Shown here in pieces: positions 13,000 through 24,130 of a DNA stretch of 64,000 nt. The stretch covers positions 87,055,001 through 87,119,000 of the forward strand of contig NC_134106.1 in the NCBI RefSeq assembly GCF_040939455.1. Reading direction: 5' to 3'. Both the position numbers and the translations under genes were made by a program. Numbering within the stretch: position 1 is the first letter of the stretch; every line of letters begins with the position of its first letter. The notes below the pieces were generated by a model that saw only the letters and a program-made list of their open reading frames with translations, ran no database searches and had not been told where the DNA came from. Origin of the DNA: Microcebus murinus (lineage: Eukaryota > Chordata > Mammalia > Primates > Cheirogaleidae).

Positions 13000-13470
13000 A
13001 GGAGCCGCCACCGGGACCCCAGCAGCGGACGGGCCGGCGCTGCGCGCCCGCGTGTCTCTGCCCGGCGCCGGCGTTTCTGCCCGGAGCAAACCGGCATCTG
13101 CAAGAACCCACGCGGGCCGCGACCGTGCGCCTCAGCGAGGGGAGACTTCTGACAAAAGTGATTACCACGTTCTCTGAGAGAGTAAAGAATAAACCACGTG
13201 AGAATGTCCAGGAAAATGAGATCTTCCGTGTTCGCCACTTAAGAAAGACGGCGGGAGAGCGGGTCCCCTCCTCGGCCACCGGGACGGCGACAGGAGGCGC
13301 TTCCTCCACGTGGACGCGGCCGCGCACGGCGGGGTCCTGAGGGGACCGGCGGCGCTCGGTGCGCAGGCGGAACGCGCATGCGCTGCGCGGACCGAAGCGG
13401 CGGGGTCTGGCGTCTCCTGCCGGCTGTCAGCGCACAGTGCAGGACGAGGGCAGGGCGCGGGAGGAGCCCA
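13000..13470. promoter_or_regulatory. CpG island with NRF1-type palindrome, block B first copy
   Basis: A dense run of CG dinucleotides in an otherwise CpG-poor region. It contains the NRF1-type palindrome GCGCATGCGC at 13374-13383 and two CACGTG E-boxes (near 13195 and 13309). This is the composition of a TATA-less housekeeping or bidirectional promoter. No first exon with a convincing protein was recognised on either strand. ORFs here are long only because GC-rich DNA has few stops. Confidence 0.55.
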
Positions 13471-14318
13471 GCTCGCTGTTTTGAAGGGTGTGGGCCACTG
13501 CAAAGGTCCAAGGGACTCAACCTATCACTAGGCAGCTGATTCACCCCCAGGAATGCTGGCACATGGGGGAGTCAGTGTTGGTGTTTCTGCTGGCACACTG
13601 GACACACAGCAGTGGCATCGGCGAGGGAAGACCATGCTGTGAGCCCAGGCGTCACCTCCCTCCCTGCACCACGGACAGCCACTTTGTGCATGAGCCCATG
13701 GCCACTGGCAGGGGCGGCTGGGGAAAGAGGCTGACTGCTCTCCACAGAGCAGGTCATTCTGTCCACTTGGTCATCAAAATCCTCCTCTGCAGAGGTCACC
13801 CCTTGGAGAACACACATGGCCCACGATGCAGTCGTCTTTCTGATTTATTTTTTCCTGGGTAGAGCCAGTTCTAGAGCTTACAATTGGCCTTTCCTGCCAT
13901 AACTGTCCTCAGCCCAAGGTCAGAGAGCCAAGGTGGGGATGCTGAAAGTTGCTGAGTACATGTCTATTCCAGCCACACGGTGGTTACAGGGGCACACTTG
14001 CCCCACTGCGAGACAGACCTGAGCTAAAACTCCATCTGCCACCTGACCTCCAGGAGCCCCCGCTCTGCTGGACCACAGTGATGTTTTGGATCTCTGAGAA
14101 TCAGTGTCAGATCAGAGCCAGTGGCCAGTAATGTTCCAAATGTTTAAAAATTTCCCTGTCCCCAAGTTGCAGTCACTTTGGTAACAGTCAGTAGTTCCCT
14201 TTGGGGAAGACCAGGAGAACAGCTAACAATATGAATTTTTGGTAAAGTAGCAGCACTCAGCATACTTCCTCAATGTGACCTGTCCCTGACCCCCATCATT
14301 TATTTATTTACTTTTTTT

Positions 14319-14380
14319 TTTTTTTTTTTTAAAGGGCCCCGCACCTGCCCACCCAGCGGGGAGGCAGCGCCACGGAGCCC
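14319..14380 (-). mobile_element. Poly-A-tailed micro-insertion present only in block B first copy
   Basis: About 62 bp: a T-run plus a ~48-bp GC-rich body. It is flanked by a duplication of TATTTATTTACTTTTTTT and absent at 45520. Source RNA not identified. Confidence 0.75.
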
Positions 14381-14390
14381 TATTTATTTA

Positions 14391-14728
<338 letters not shown>

Positions 14729-16089
14729 TAAGAGGTGGTGAGTCTGTAAACTTACTCAAGTCTCCAAATTTATTGAGGGCTGTGAATCTGTGTTTTGTCA
14801 ATTCAAGTTAGTCTTCTATTGAGTTGACCTAGAATTCTTCCTTTTTTACAGAAAAAAGAAGAATTTGGTGTTGCCCATCTAGTTCTCTCCTATGGGTACC
14901 ATGAACGACTGCCCAAGGCCACAGGTGCCTGTGCATCAGACCATTCTGATTCCTGTGTAACCACAACCACCTTGTCTTTGGGGGCAAAGGAAGCCCCATG
15001 GCATCTGCCACCCCAGGATCTGATTACCCTTGTGGCAGTTCAATGTCCCAGGCCAGTGGCAGCAGTTCCCACTGGAAAGTCTGGCCTGCTGAGAAGAGTG
15101 AGCTCAGAGCTCTCTGTGATACTGGGCTCCCCTCACGACGTCATTCCTCACGGTTGTTATGTCTCTGGACCCTCTGTGTGAGTGGGCAGGTCTGACACCA
15201 TAAATCCACACTAGCATTCCAGCCTCCCTAAGCCTTTGCAAACTTTCCTCTAGAGCAAATCAAGAAAGTCGTGACACCTCAACTTCGTTTATCTTAGGTC
15301 ACCTCTGGTTCTGTTTCAGCCAAACCAACCAACCTAACAAGCGCTCAGAGCCCTCTCTAAACCTTTGACCTGCAACCCAGAATCCAGAATCTCTGTTTAG
15401 TGGGCCCACGTCCCTAAAGCCCCCCTCATCCAAGTTTATGTCACCTCCACTGTGATGCACGCAACAGCCATTCCCACACACCTTCTTCAGATTTCTTTCT
15501 GTGTGTTTATATGCAGATGTGCATAGAAAGGGGGGAAGACAGAGATTTTAATGAATTGGCTCATGTGGTCCTGGGGCTAACAAGGCTGTCATGTGCAGGG
15601 CAGGCTTTAGGCTAGAAACCCAGGCAGGACTTCGTGCTGCAGTGAATGCATGATACATGGGAACAACGTCACACAGTGCTTCCATGGCAACACTTAGATT
15701 GATGAGTGATTAAATAACTCACTACTGTAATCTAGCTAAGTTGTCACAAAGCCAGTTAGTTGTCAGAAATCTATTTAGTTGTCACTAACCATCACAACCA
15801 CGTGAAGGTAGTCACTGATTAGAGGTCTAACCCAAGGAGCGGAGATATGTTTGTAGATCCCAGAGGCTGGGGAGGAGCGACGCCACAGAGTGAGAGACAG
15901 GTGCCCACGGAGGCCCCAGAGGGAATCTGTTGTTCGCTAAACAGTGCACGTAAACTCAACATGAGCCATGCAGTCTCCCACTGTGCACATGGGGACCCCA
16001 TCCTTGTGCTCAGTTGAAGTGTCATGAGTCCGTTTGGGTGAAAGGGATAATCACATCTAAAGGAAGAAAGAAAAACAAGCCCACTGAAT

Positions 16090-16260
16090 TGATGTCTTAC
16101 CATGAATGGGACATTGGGCTTAGAATCTTCATTTTATATTTTTCACAACACTGAGAGATAAGCATTGTCATCTGCACTTTTACTGAGGAATTTGACATTC
16201 AAGAAAATTAAATCACTTGCCCAAGAATGAGTGGCAGAACAAGTCTTCATGACTCTGAGA
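16090..16260 (+). mobile_element. MIR relics in both copies of block B (first copy)
   Basis: MIR-like order: CATTTTATATTTTTCACAAC, GAGATAAGCATTGTCATC, then AAATCACTTGCCCAAG. Paralogue near 47220-47375. Confidence 0.7.
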
Positions 16261-16444
16261 TCTTGTTGGTTGCTGTACACACCTGGCCCCAATATTGGTG
16301 TCAAGACCTGCCCTATTCTCAGATGGAGCCAGACCCTGGCAGATCACACTGGACTCCTTCCAGGGGACTCTGGCTTGAGGGGACATCAGGTGGGACGACG
16401 GGGTCACAGGCATCAGAGACCTCAACCTCAAGATCAACAGTGCA

Positions 16445-16496
16445 TTGAGCACCACAGTAGTCTTGAAAGAAAAAAAAAAAAAAAAAAAAAAAAAAA
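16445..16496 (+). mobile_element. Poly-A-tailed micro-insertion present only in block B first copy
   Basis: A 25-bp body followed by ~27 A, flanked by the perfect 14-15-bp duplication AAGATCAACAGTGCA (16430-16444, 16496-16510). Absent from the second copy near 47550. Confidence 0.85.
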
Positions 16497-16995
16497 AGAT
16501 CAACAGTGCAGGAGGAGGCCATGGCTCTGAATAGCATCTGCACGCACATGCCACTTAGATGTTGCATGTCTGTGTGCTCTCCCTCTGTCTCTCTCGTCTC
16601 TCTTCTAGGGCTGAGCCCACACTGGACACAGCTGCTTCCACGTCTGTCACACACTACGACTGCTTTCCTTTCTGCCGGACTATAAAAACTCCTCTCCGTG
16701 TCTCCTTCTGTCCCTGGTCACACTGTGCACTTCCTTTCTCACCTTCCTCAAAGAACTACCAGGGGAGGAAAAGGGTGGCTCTGAGCAGTAAAAGCCAGGG
16801 TCCCTGTGGCCAGCAGAGGCACAGGAAGGGCTGCATGGTTTTTCCTCAACACCCAAGGCACAGGGTCTTGGCTGGGTTGCGGTTCCAAGCTGCCTGCTTT
16901 CCCACTGCCTGTGTCTGTGAGCTCTGGTCAACCCCAATCTCCTGATGGGCCATAGCCTGCACTAAGCCTTCAGGGATGGCCCCGTGACCTGCAGT

Positions 16996-17045
16996 AGCTT
17001 TGCCTGGTTTGCGTGGGGGAGAAGCTTTGCCTGGTTTCCTGGGTT
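16996..17045. repeat. 27-bp minisatellite, two units (block B first copy)
   Basis: One full unit AGCTTTGCCTGGTTTGCGTG(GGGGAGA) and a partial second. Confidence 0.85.
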
Positions 17046-18349
17046 TACAAAGGAAATGGTCTAAATCCACTCTGTACATTCTGTAGCCACACTTGCTGGG
17101 TTGCTGACCCTTCATCGCTTCTGTCACTCTAGACAGATGAGGGAGCTGGCAGCTGCACAAACCCAGCTCCTCACCTCTGAAGCCAAATAACCCTGGCAGA
17201 CGTCTTACCCTCCCTGGGCCTCAGTCTCCCTATCCGTGTCATGGGAATGACAATCTATGCTAGGGTGCTGGGGGATTAGGTGGGGCTATGTGAGCACCTC
17301 TTGTGATTGTGAAGACGGATACAGATGTTTATCCACAGGCCTGTGAAGGTCAAGTGAGAGAATAAATGCAAATTAAATTGGAAATTAAAATGGTAAGAAA
17401 ACAAAACATCATTGACAGTTCTGAGCCTTTCTAAGGGAGCTTTCTACAATCCTGAGTCCTTTCTATGTCTGAGTCCACTTGTACTGATGAGTCATTCTGC
17501 CAACAGTCTGACACTCGTGTGATAAGCTGGACATCAGAGTCCCATCAGAACAGACGCAGACCCCCGCAACAGGGCAGGGCGTCCTGAGGGTCCTGCCCCT
17601 GCCGTGAGGCATTAACCCTTTAGATGCCAGACCAGGGGGTGGTCCGGGTGCTCCAGGGGAGGGCGATGGCTTCTGAAATGGCTCTCAGGGGTTTCAAGGC
17701 AGTGGCTATTCATGAACAGTGGAACTTCAGTACTGTCACAACCCTGCTGTCTCACAGGTTCTTGAAAAGCCATTTCTATGACCTATGACAGACTTACTAT
17801 GTCCAACAGCTTGCAAAAATGTTCCAGGCTAATGAGAAAAATCTCTCTGTGCCCCAGACAGAAGACGTGAGATGCCGATCCTACGAATGCAGACTTGCAG
17901 GACACGTGACCAGTGAGAGAGGTTCATTCCAGGCCAGGGACAGAAACCTGGCCTGATCCCTGCAGTGACCAATACTGCAAGGGGAGAAGGTGTGTGCACC
18001 TGAGGTGTGGGGGGCTGGCTTCCACGTCAGGAGAGGAGGGGTCTCCCCCCAGTCCTTCCCTACTCTTGCCCCAGGGCCTGAAATGCCCCTCTGATGTGAC
18101 CTCCTCTGGCCCTGCAAGGGCCATGCCCTGTCCAGCTGGTGTCTTGGGGGACTAGCTGCAGCCAGTCAGAGCGAGGCCAGGAAGAGCCAGGCTCCGGGTG
18201 GGTTTAGGGTGGCGAGGGGCCGGGGACCACACGCTCTGTGATTTCCCAGAAGCAGGATCTGAGAGGTACTAGAGGGAGCTTGGTGTCCTTGGAGACCAGT
18301 AGGGGACCTTAACCAATATTAAACTAAAAAGCTAAAATAGTCTTTATGT

Positions 18350-18410
18350 GTATGTATACATATATATATACACACACACATGTATATGTACATAGAAATA
18401 TTTTTCTCTT
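18350..18410. repeat. TA/CA microsatellite (block B first copy)
   Basis: Mixed TATATA and CACACA tract; the paralogue at 49455-49510 differs in length and composition. Confidence 0.8.
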
Positions 18411-19796
18411 TGTGTGTATTTGAAGAAGAATACTTCTTGTAATAAAAGAACAATCAATTGTAGCTATTCATAGCTGTGACCCTGTGGTAGAATGAAGTCA
18501 TAATTCAATGTGAGTTTGAGAATCTTTTACATATTTTTGTGAGCAATTCCAGTATCTCCTTCTATGAATAACCTCTTCGTATATTGTAGTCCTCTGCTAT
18601 TTTATCATCATTACTACAGATAACTAAAATAACCTAGTGTTGTTTCGGTTAACTTGTTTACCAGAACAACACTATATATGCATCATAAACATTTAATGTG
18701 GCTGTGTACTCCACAGTTTGTTTATATTCTTGAGAAATATTTTGACTATTCTTGGCTATTTCATGCCAAGCTATATAATGCCATTTTCAAAAAGTGGGAA
18801 GTAAATTGCAATGACTATTGTTGAAACTAGAAAGGGAGAGAAGGTTAAAACTATCACAATCTTCATTTTACACTCTGCCTTCTTCTAGAAGGAATCTGAC
18901 ATGGAGAGATTCAGTAGCAGGCTCACATTCCACAGGGAGAAAGGCAGCTCCAGGGCCTGTCAAATGGCACCGAAATCACATCCTCTCTGTGGGCAGCAGC
19001 CAGGTAGGATTTGGAAGGTGCAGGGACAAAGTGCTCCCTCTGCTGGGCAGGATGCATTTCAACGTGTTTCATTTTAAGTTCTATTTGCATTACTGCCCTC
19101 CTAGTTTGGAAAACTCTGACTCACTGGGTGTTGTTTTAGATAAGCTTTACTCAGTGCCCCAGGCAGAAGTAATTACTCTGTCTAATGACACACATGGTAA
19201 CTCCCCGATAGTCTGTCACACTACATAGAGATCATCTCAGCCTCCCCCATTAGTCTGAGGAGGAGCAAACATGGTCTGATTCATTTCTGTACCCCCATCT
19301 GCTGGGGCTTGAACATAGTGCCCCTCAAAGACTGGAACAAATGTATTAGCTGATGAGTTATTTTCAACTTCATTTGTCAGATCTGGAAAGCCCACACCAC
19401 ACGGAGATATCCGTTTTGGCTTTACATGCCAAGGCTGCTTTTGCCTCAGGGCCTTTGCACATGTCCTGCCCTCTGCCTAGAACACCCTCTGTCTGGGTCT
19501 CTGTCCGCTGTTCTTTCAGTGTTCAGTGTGAATGATACCATCTGCAGATATGCTTCTGATCTTTCCATCTAAATCACACTTCTTCAGATGAAATGATGAC
19601 ACAAGAAACGAAAACAAGAGGAATCACCAGGGAGCGTATGATTCAATGCCAAATGAGGCCAAGAGTGAACAATAAAAATTATTTAGGAGTTTGAGGATTG
19701 GAGAATTTACTGTGAACTAGGGAGCTAGACCAGGCTTCATATAAGAGAGAGAATATAAGAGGAGCCTTCAGGGTGAGTTAAGAACACAGTGGATAG
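18411..19796. other. Non-coding DNA with L2 relics (block B first copy)
   Basis: 19150-19350 and 19430-19560 carry L2-like wording (CTCAGGGCCTTTGCACATGT; CTGCCTAGAACACCCTCTGT). The remainder is unassigned. Paralogue at 49511-50906. Confidence 0.5.
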
Positions 19797-20130
19797 GGCC
19801 AAGTGCGGTGGCTCACGCGTGTAATCCTAGCACCCTGGGAGGGCGAGTGGGCGGATTGCTTGAGGTCAGGAGTTCGAAACCTGCCTGAGCAAGATCGAGA
19901 CCCCCTTCTCTACTATAAATAGAAAGAAATTAATTGGCCAACTAATATATATGGAAAAAATTAACCAGGCACGGTGGCGCATGCCTGTAGTCTCAGCTAC
20001 GTGGGAGGCTGACGCAGGAGGATTGCTTGAGCCCAGGAGTTTGAGGCTGCTGTGAGCTAGGCTGACACCACAGCACTCACTCTAGCCTGGGCAATAAAGC
20101 GAGGCTCTGTGTCAAAAAATAAAAACAAGA
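19797..20130 (+). mobile_element. Alu, lemur type (block B first copy)
   Basis: Complete dimer flanked by AAGAAcaCAGTGGATA / AAGAATGCAGTGGATA duplications; shared with the second copy. Confidence 0.93.
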
Positions 20131-20739
20131 ATGCAGTGGATAGAAAGTTAGGTGGGATGATCATGCAGAGCTGTGGGCGGGGCTGCCAGTCACACGAGAT
20201 GCTTCATGGGGTCGAAATCCAACGTCTGCTCTGCCCACCAAGCTCACTGCCGCTGAGGCGTGTCCACCAGAGGAGGGTGCTTTTGCCGACTGGATCACAG
20301 GCTCCCAGGGATGGTGGAGGCTCTGTACCGAGACAGGCGATGAGGACACGTGCAGCGCAAGTGGAGTTGAGAAGAGGGTCAACATCAGCCTCTTCAAGGG
20401 GGCGGGGAGCAGGCTGGACTGGCTGAAGCCCAGCCTTGGGGGAAGGGAGGGCAGGAAACAAGGTCCAAGCGTCAGGTCTCCAGCCACAGCACCATCGGAC
20501 TTCTCGGGAAACTAAAAAATGTGTTCGTAGAAAATCCAGCCCCATCTGAGACTCCTCCAAGAGAAGCTTCAGTTGTGGTTACTGAGGAGCAAAGAGCAGG
20601 TTAGAATTAGGGAAGAGATTATTACCACGAATATGCAAGTGTAGCTCTCTGCAGGAGTTCTCTCCTTTTCTTTCACGGGACTCACCAAAGCTTAGAGTTT
20701 TCCTTGTTTGTTCCCGTGTTATGGTCCGTCTCACCAGCC

Positions 20740-20865
20740 AGTCCCGGTGCCAGAAGTCAGGGACGCATCGCTCTTGTTGACCAGGATGTCCCAATGCCTA
20801 GTTCAGTGCCTGACAGCGAGGTGGCTTTCAGGAACTATTTCTTCCATGAATGAACTGTCCAGATT
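20740..20865 (+). mobile_element. L2 relic (block B first copy)
   Basis: CCTAGTTCAGTGCCTGACA followed by CCATGAATGAACTG resembles the L2 3' end. Paralogue near 51853-51978. Confidence 0.5.
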
Positions 20866-21224
20866 TTCAACAGTAAGCAGACAGTTAAGTGAGTTATGGC
20901 AAATGCTGTCAAGGACAGTTTTAGCTGCTTAGGGAAAAGTAGATGATGAGACATTAAGGGAACTGGCACAAGCATTGTAATTCCAGTGCTTACAAACTGC
21001 TCTGCATAAGCAGAGCCTGGAGGGATACAGAGATGAACTGGAACAGCTGTGGTGCAGGGGACATGTGTGCTTGCTTTCAATTTTCCTCTCAGTTTGGCAA
21101 CTGTGGCAACCTTGTGTGTGGCTCTTCCTATCCTTGAACTCTGCAACCAGCCCCCTTTCTAGAACTTGCTGCTAAGAATCAGAAAGACAAAGCTGTGTGC
21201 AGTAATCTGTTGTTGGTGAGTAAC

Positions 21225-21420
21225 CTCTCTGTGACAGCCCTGTAGTAAATGTTTTGCATACATCATGTCATTTGATCTCCACAGCAGCTCCGGGAGGGGT
21301 CCCATTTTTAACCACGTTTTACAGCTGATGAAGGAAATTGCTACCCACAGAATCACTTGCCCAAGTCACACAGCTAATAAAGGCAAAACAGAATTCGAAC
21401 TCAGAACTGTCTGACCCAGC
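21225..21420 (+). mobile_element. MIR (block B first copy)
   Basis: TCATTTGATCTCCACAGCAG, then CACTTGCCCAAGTCACACAG and a GAATTCGAACTCAGA end give a well-preserved MIR. Paralogue 52690-52890. Confidence 0.85.
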
Positions 21421-21520
21421 ACCTAGCTCCCAACACCCACACCAAGCCTTTCTCTACAAAAATACTCAACATACATTTAAAACATAATTGAGTCCGTATT
21501 TATGCATATATACATCAATA

Positions 21521-21570
21521 TATAGATAGATAGATAGATGTATACACATTACACATATACACACATACAC
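21521..21570. repeat. TAGA microsatellite with CA flank (block B first copy)
   Basis: About four TAGA units then ACACAT-rich sequence. Paralogue at 52980-53040 has an extra TA stretch. Confidence 0.75.
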
Positions 21571-21772
21571 ATTAATCCTCAGGTGAAAATACTAATAGAG
21601 AAAAACATAGAAGCAAATATGCCAATAACCCAGTGGTTATTCTGGGTGATGGAATTAAGGGTAACATTTTCTTCTTTAATCTTTTATATATTTTCCCAAT
21701 TTTCTACAGTGAGCATATATTGCTGTGATAACTGGAAAGTCAATGTAATTCTTAAATTAAAATTTACCCTTC

Positions 21773-21940
21773 GGCTGGGTGCAGTGGCTCACGCCTGTAA
21801 TTCTAGCACTCTGGGAGGCTGAGGTGGGAGGATCGCTCAAGGTCAGGAGTTTGAGACCAGCCTGAGCAAGAGTGTGACCCCCCTGTCTCTACTAAAAATA
21901 GAAAGAAATTGTCTGGACAACTAAAAAAATATATATATAT

Positions 21941-21991
<51 letters not shown>

Positions 21992-22152
21992 CCTACATAT
22001 ATATATTAGCCGGTCATGGTGGCACATGCTTCTAGTCCCAGCTACTTGGGAGACTGAGGCAGGATTGCTTGAGCCAAGGAGTTTAAGGTTGCTGTGAGCT
22101 ATCCTGATGCCACGGTACTCTTCTCCGGGCGACAGAGCGAGACTCTGTCTCA
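21773..22152 (+). mobile_element. Alu with CA/TA expansion in its linker (block B first copy)
   Basis: Alu dimer whose linker has expanded into about 75 bp of mixed TA and CA repeats (about 21930-22005). Shared with 53242-53619. Confidence 0.92.
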
Positions 22153-22312
22153 AGACAATTTATTTTAGTTGTTTTTCTGTTGCTTTTACAGCAAGTCCAT
22201 TTGCGGGGGCCGGGGGGTGGGGAGGAGGGGAGGAAGGGACCCTTTTGGGGAGAGAGGTGTGGGCAACTTTTACTTCAGTCTCCTGTTTCTGCCCTGTTAG
22301 TATCAGAATTAG

Positions 22313-22327
22313 CCGCCAGGGGGCGCC
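22313..22327 (+). promoter_or_regulatory. CTCF-type motif, block B first copy
   Basis: CCGCCAGGGGGCGCC is very close to the vertebrate CTCF core (CCASCAGRGGGCGC), in forward orientation. It lies between a lemur Alu and an L2 relic. Binding is not demonstrated. Confidence 0.6.
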
Positions 22328-22399
22328 CGAGGTCCACCTTTTAAGAGCCGGAGCGGGCTGCGGTGCGGGGAAGGTCCCAAGGCTGTGAGAACCTGAGCA

Positions 22400-22540
22400 G
22401 CTCCCGCTGAGCTGTCTGTAAACACACAGGCTTTGCACCTCTGGGTTTTTGCTGCTGTTGCTCCCTCTGCCTGGTGCACCCCACGCCACCTGGCCTCCTG
22501 TCTGCTCAGTTGATCCTTAAGGCCCATGTTCAAAACCTCC
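22400..22540 (+). mobile_element. L2 relic beside the CTCF-type motif (block B first copy)
   Basis: TTGCTCCCTCTGCCTGGTGC and TTGATCCTTAAGGCCCATGT follow the L2 consensus. Paralogue 53870-54000. Confidence 0.6.
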
Positions 22541-22679
22541 TCTTCTCCTTACACAGTGGATGGCTGAGCACCAGCGAGCCCCCAGGCCCTGGAAGGGCTT
22601 TGATCAGTCTTGATGAATGAGCAAAAGCTTCCCATGCAGTTTCAGGCTAACTTTTTCTCCAATCGGTTGTTTCTTTTCG

Positions 22680-22970
22680 AATGACAATAACAGCCATTGT
22701 TCATTGAGCACATCTGTGTGTCAAGCCCTGTTGTGTATTACAGCATTTAATTTATCTTCCCCAAGGAGGCTGAACGTGAAGGCTGAAGCTGACTGCCTAG
22801 GTTCAAGTTTCACTTCTCCCGCTTCCTGGCTGGTTGTGTTTAAGTAGGTTACCTAGCCCTTCTTTCCTCAACTGTGAAAAGGTGAAAATGATAGTATCCA
22901 CCTCCTAGTGTTACTGTTGGCTTGAGGACGAAACGAGCCACCACTTGCAAAAGTAGTTAGAACAGAAATG
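22680..22970. mobile_element. MIR-family relics (block B first copy)
   Basis: Two stretches with MIR wording (TGACTGCCTAGGTTCAAGTT; GGTTACCTAGCCCTTCTTTC; CCTAGTGTTACTGTTGGCTTGA, cut here). Paralogue 54150-54425. Confidence 0.6.
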
Positions 22971-23374
22971 GATAGCATAGGTGCCCTCCATAACCTGTCC
23001 AGTTCTGTTACGTTCCTGTGTCCCTTTCGATTTCCTGCTTCCTAGAAGGCAGTCTGCCATTCCGTACTCTGACCTGCATCTGTGGCTACACTCACATGCC
23101 AAGCTGCATTTCTGTCCCCACCAGACCAGGAGCTCCTGGAAGACCGGTGTGCCAATGATTCAGTTCTTGGGTCCCCAACACCGGGCCTGGCACAGAATAG
23201 GTTGTTGATGGAATTGGATTATTTAGCCCAGGAACTGTTGCCTTGGGACTTACAGTTCTGTATTTACAATTCTGTCAAGGGGGATAGGGAAGAAGGAGGA
23301 AGTTATCACAACAAAATGGAGTTTTGACATTTTTATTAAAAGATAACATACATACAGAAAAGTTCAATGGGTTT

Positions 23375-23869
23375 TCATTCACTAAACATACCCATGAAAC
23401 CAACACCCAGATCAAGAATCAGAACACCCCTGGCATCCTGGAAGCCCCACCCTACGGTAACCACTTTGAAACCCATCTCAACACGTGTGAGCACGACATC
23501 CGACAGTGCGGGCTGAGTCCTGGCTGTGTGCTCACAGTGAGACTCGGCACTCCTCCCAATTTCTGAAATGCAGCTCTGCAGCATCTCTGTCAATGTTTCC
23601 ACGGATGCTTTTTCGGCGCTCTCAAACCCTGCCTCTGTGAGCAAGGAGCTCACAACCATTTGCAGTGTTCTCCTCCGGGCCAGATGGTAGTTACCAGCAG
23701 GGTTAGGAGACTGTTTACTTCCTGATCTCGTTCCAGAGCCGCTAGCCCCGGCCGCGGCCGCCGCGTCGGCCATCTTGCTCTGGCGTGGCGTGACAGCCCT
23801 TCTCTTAGAAGAACTGGGTGATGTGCCTAGAGTACTCCGAGTCCTTGGGAGGCCGGTAGTGAGATACAT
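23375..23869 (-). pseudogene. TAF8: TAF8 retrocopy, 5' fragment, forming a three-source chimeric ORF
   Basis: An open frame of 164 codons. Residues 1-32 come from RBMX2 sequence read out of frame plus the TAF8 5' UTR. Residues 33-134 are TAF8 1-102, starting MADAAAAAGAS at 23773 and covering essentially the whole histone fold to VEMGF. The last 30 residues are read from the antisense of block B beyond the junction near 23465. No stop interrupts the TAF8 part. The central and C-terminal TAF8 regions, including the nuclear signal, are missing. Whether it makes a protein is unknown; it is best annotated as a rearranged retropseudogene that happens to leave a histone-fold-only ORF. Confidence 0.82.
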
Positions 23870-23898
23870 GATCCACTCGGATAGTTCGCCCTTTAATC
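23801..23898 (-). pseudogene. RBMX2: RBMX2 retrocopy, middle fragment, first unit
   Basis: Minus-strand reading gives KIKGRTIRVDHVSHYRPPKD, the end of the RRM and following linker of RBMX2. It lies between the EIF4A3 poly-A (T-run 23899-23910) and the TAF8 insertion. About 43 codons of RBMX2 (the central RRM) are missing between this piece and the 5' fragment at 25352. Confidence 0.8.
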
Positions 23899-24130
23899 TT
23901 TTTTTTTTTTAAAGTTTTAAATGTTTAATGAAAAAGACTTGCAGCAATGCATTATTTACATGTGGCTAAGAAAAGTCAGCCGCAGCAGCCTCGAGCTTTT
24001 CCTGGGGGCACTATGAGAAGGGATTTCACATAAACCCCTTTAATGGAAGCTGACCCTAAGTGTTTCCAAACAGGACCACAAAATATGTGAAACACCTCCA
24101 ACCCATCTACAGCGCAGTGGGACTGTTTCT

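Noticed and set aside
12869..13562. Several overlapping ORFs of 80-150 codons on both strands, repeated at 44104-44771
   Set aside because: GC-rich CpG-island DNA has few stop codons; the frames are mutually exclusive, Arg/Pro/Ala-rich and lack family signatures.
21909..22097. ORF with YIYIYIYI repeats, and its counterpart at 53272-53616
   Set aside because: Translation of a TA/CA microsatellite in an Alu linker.
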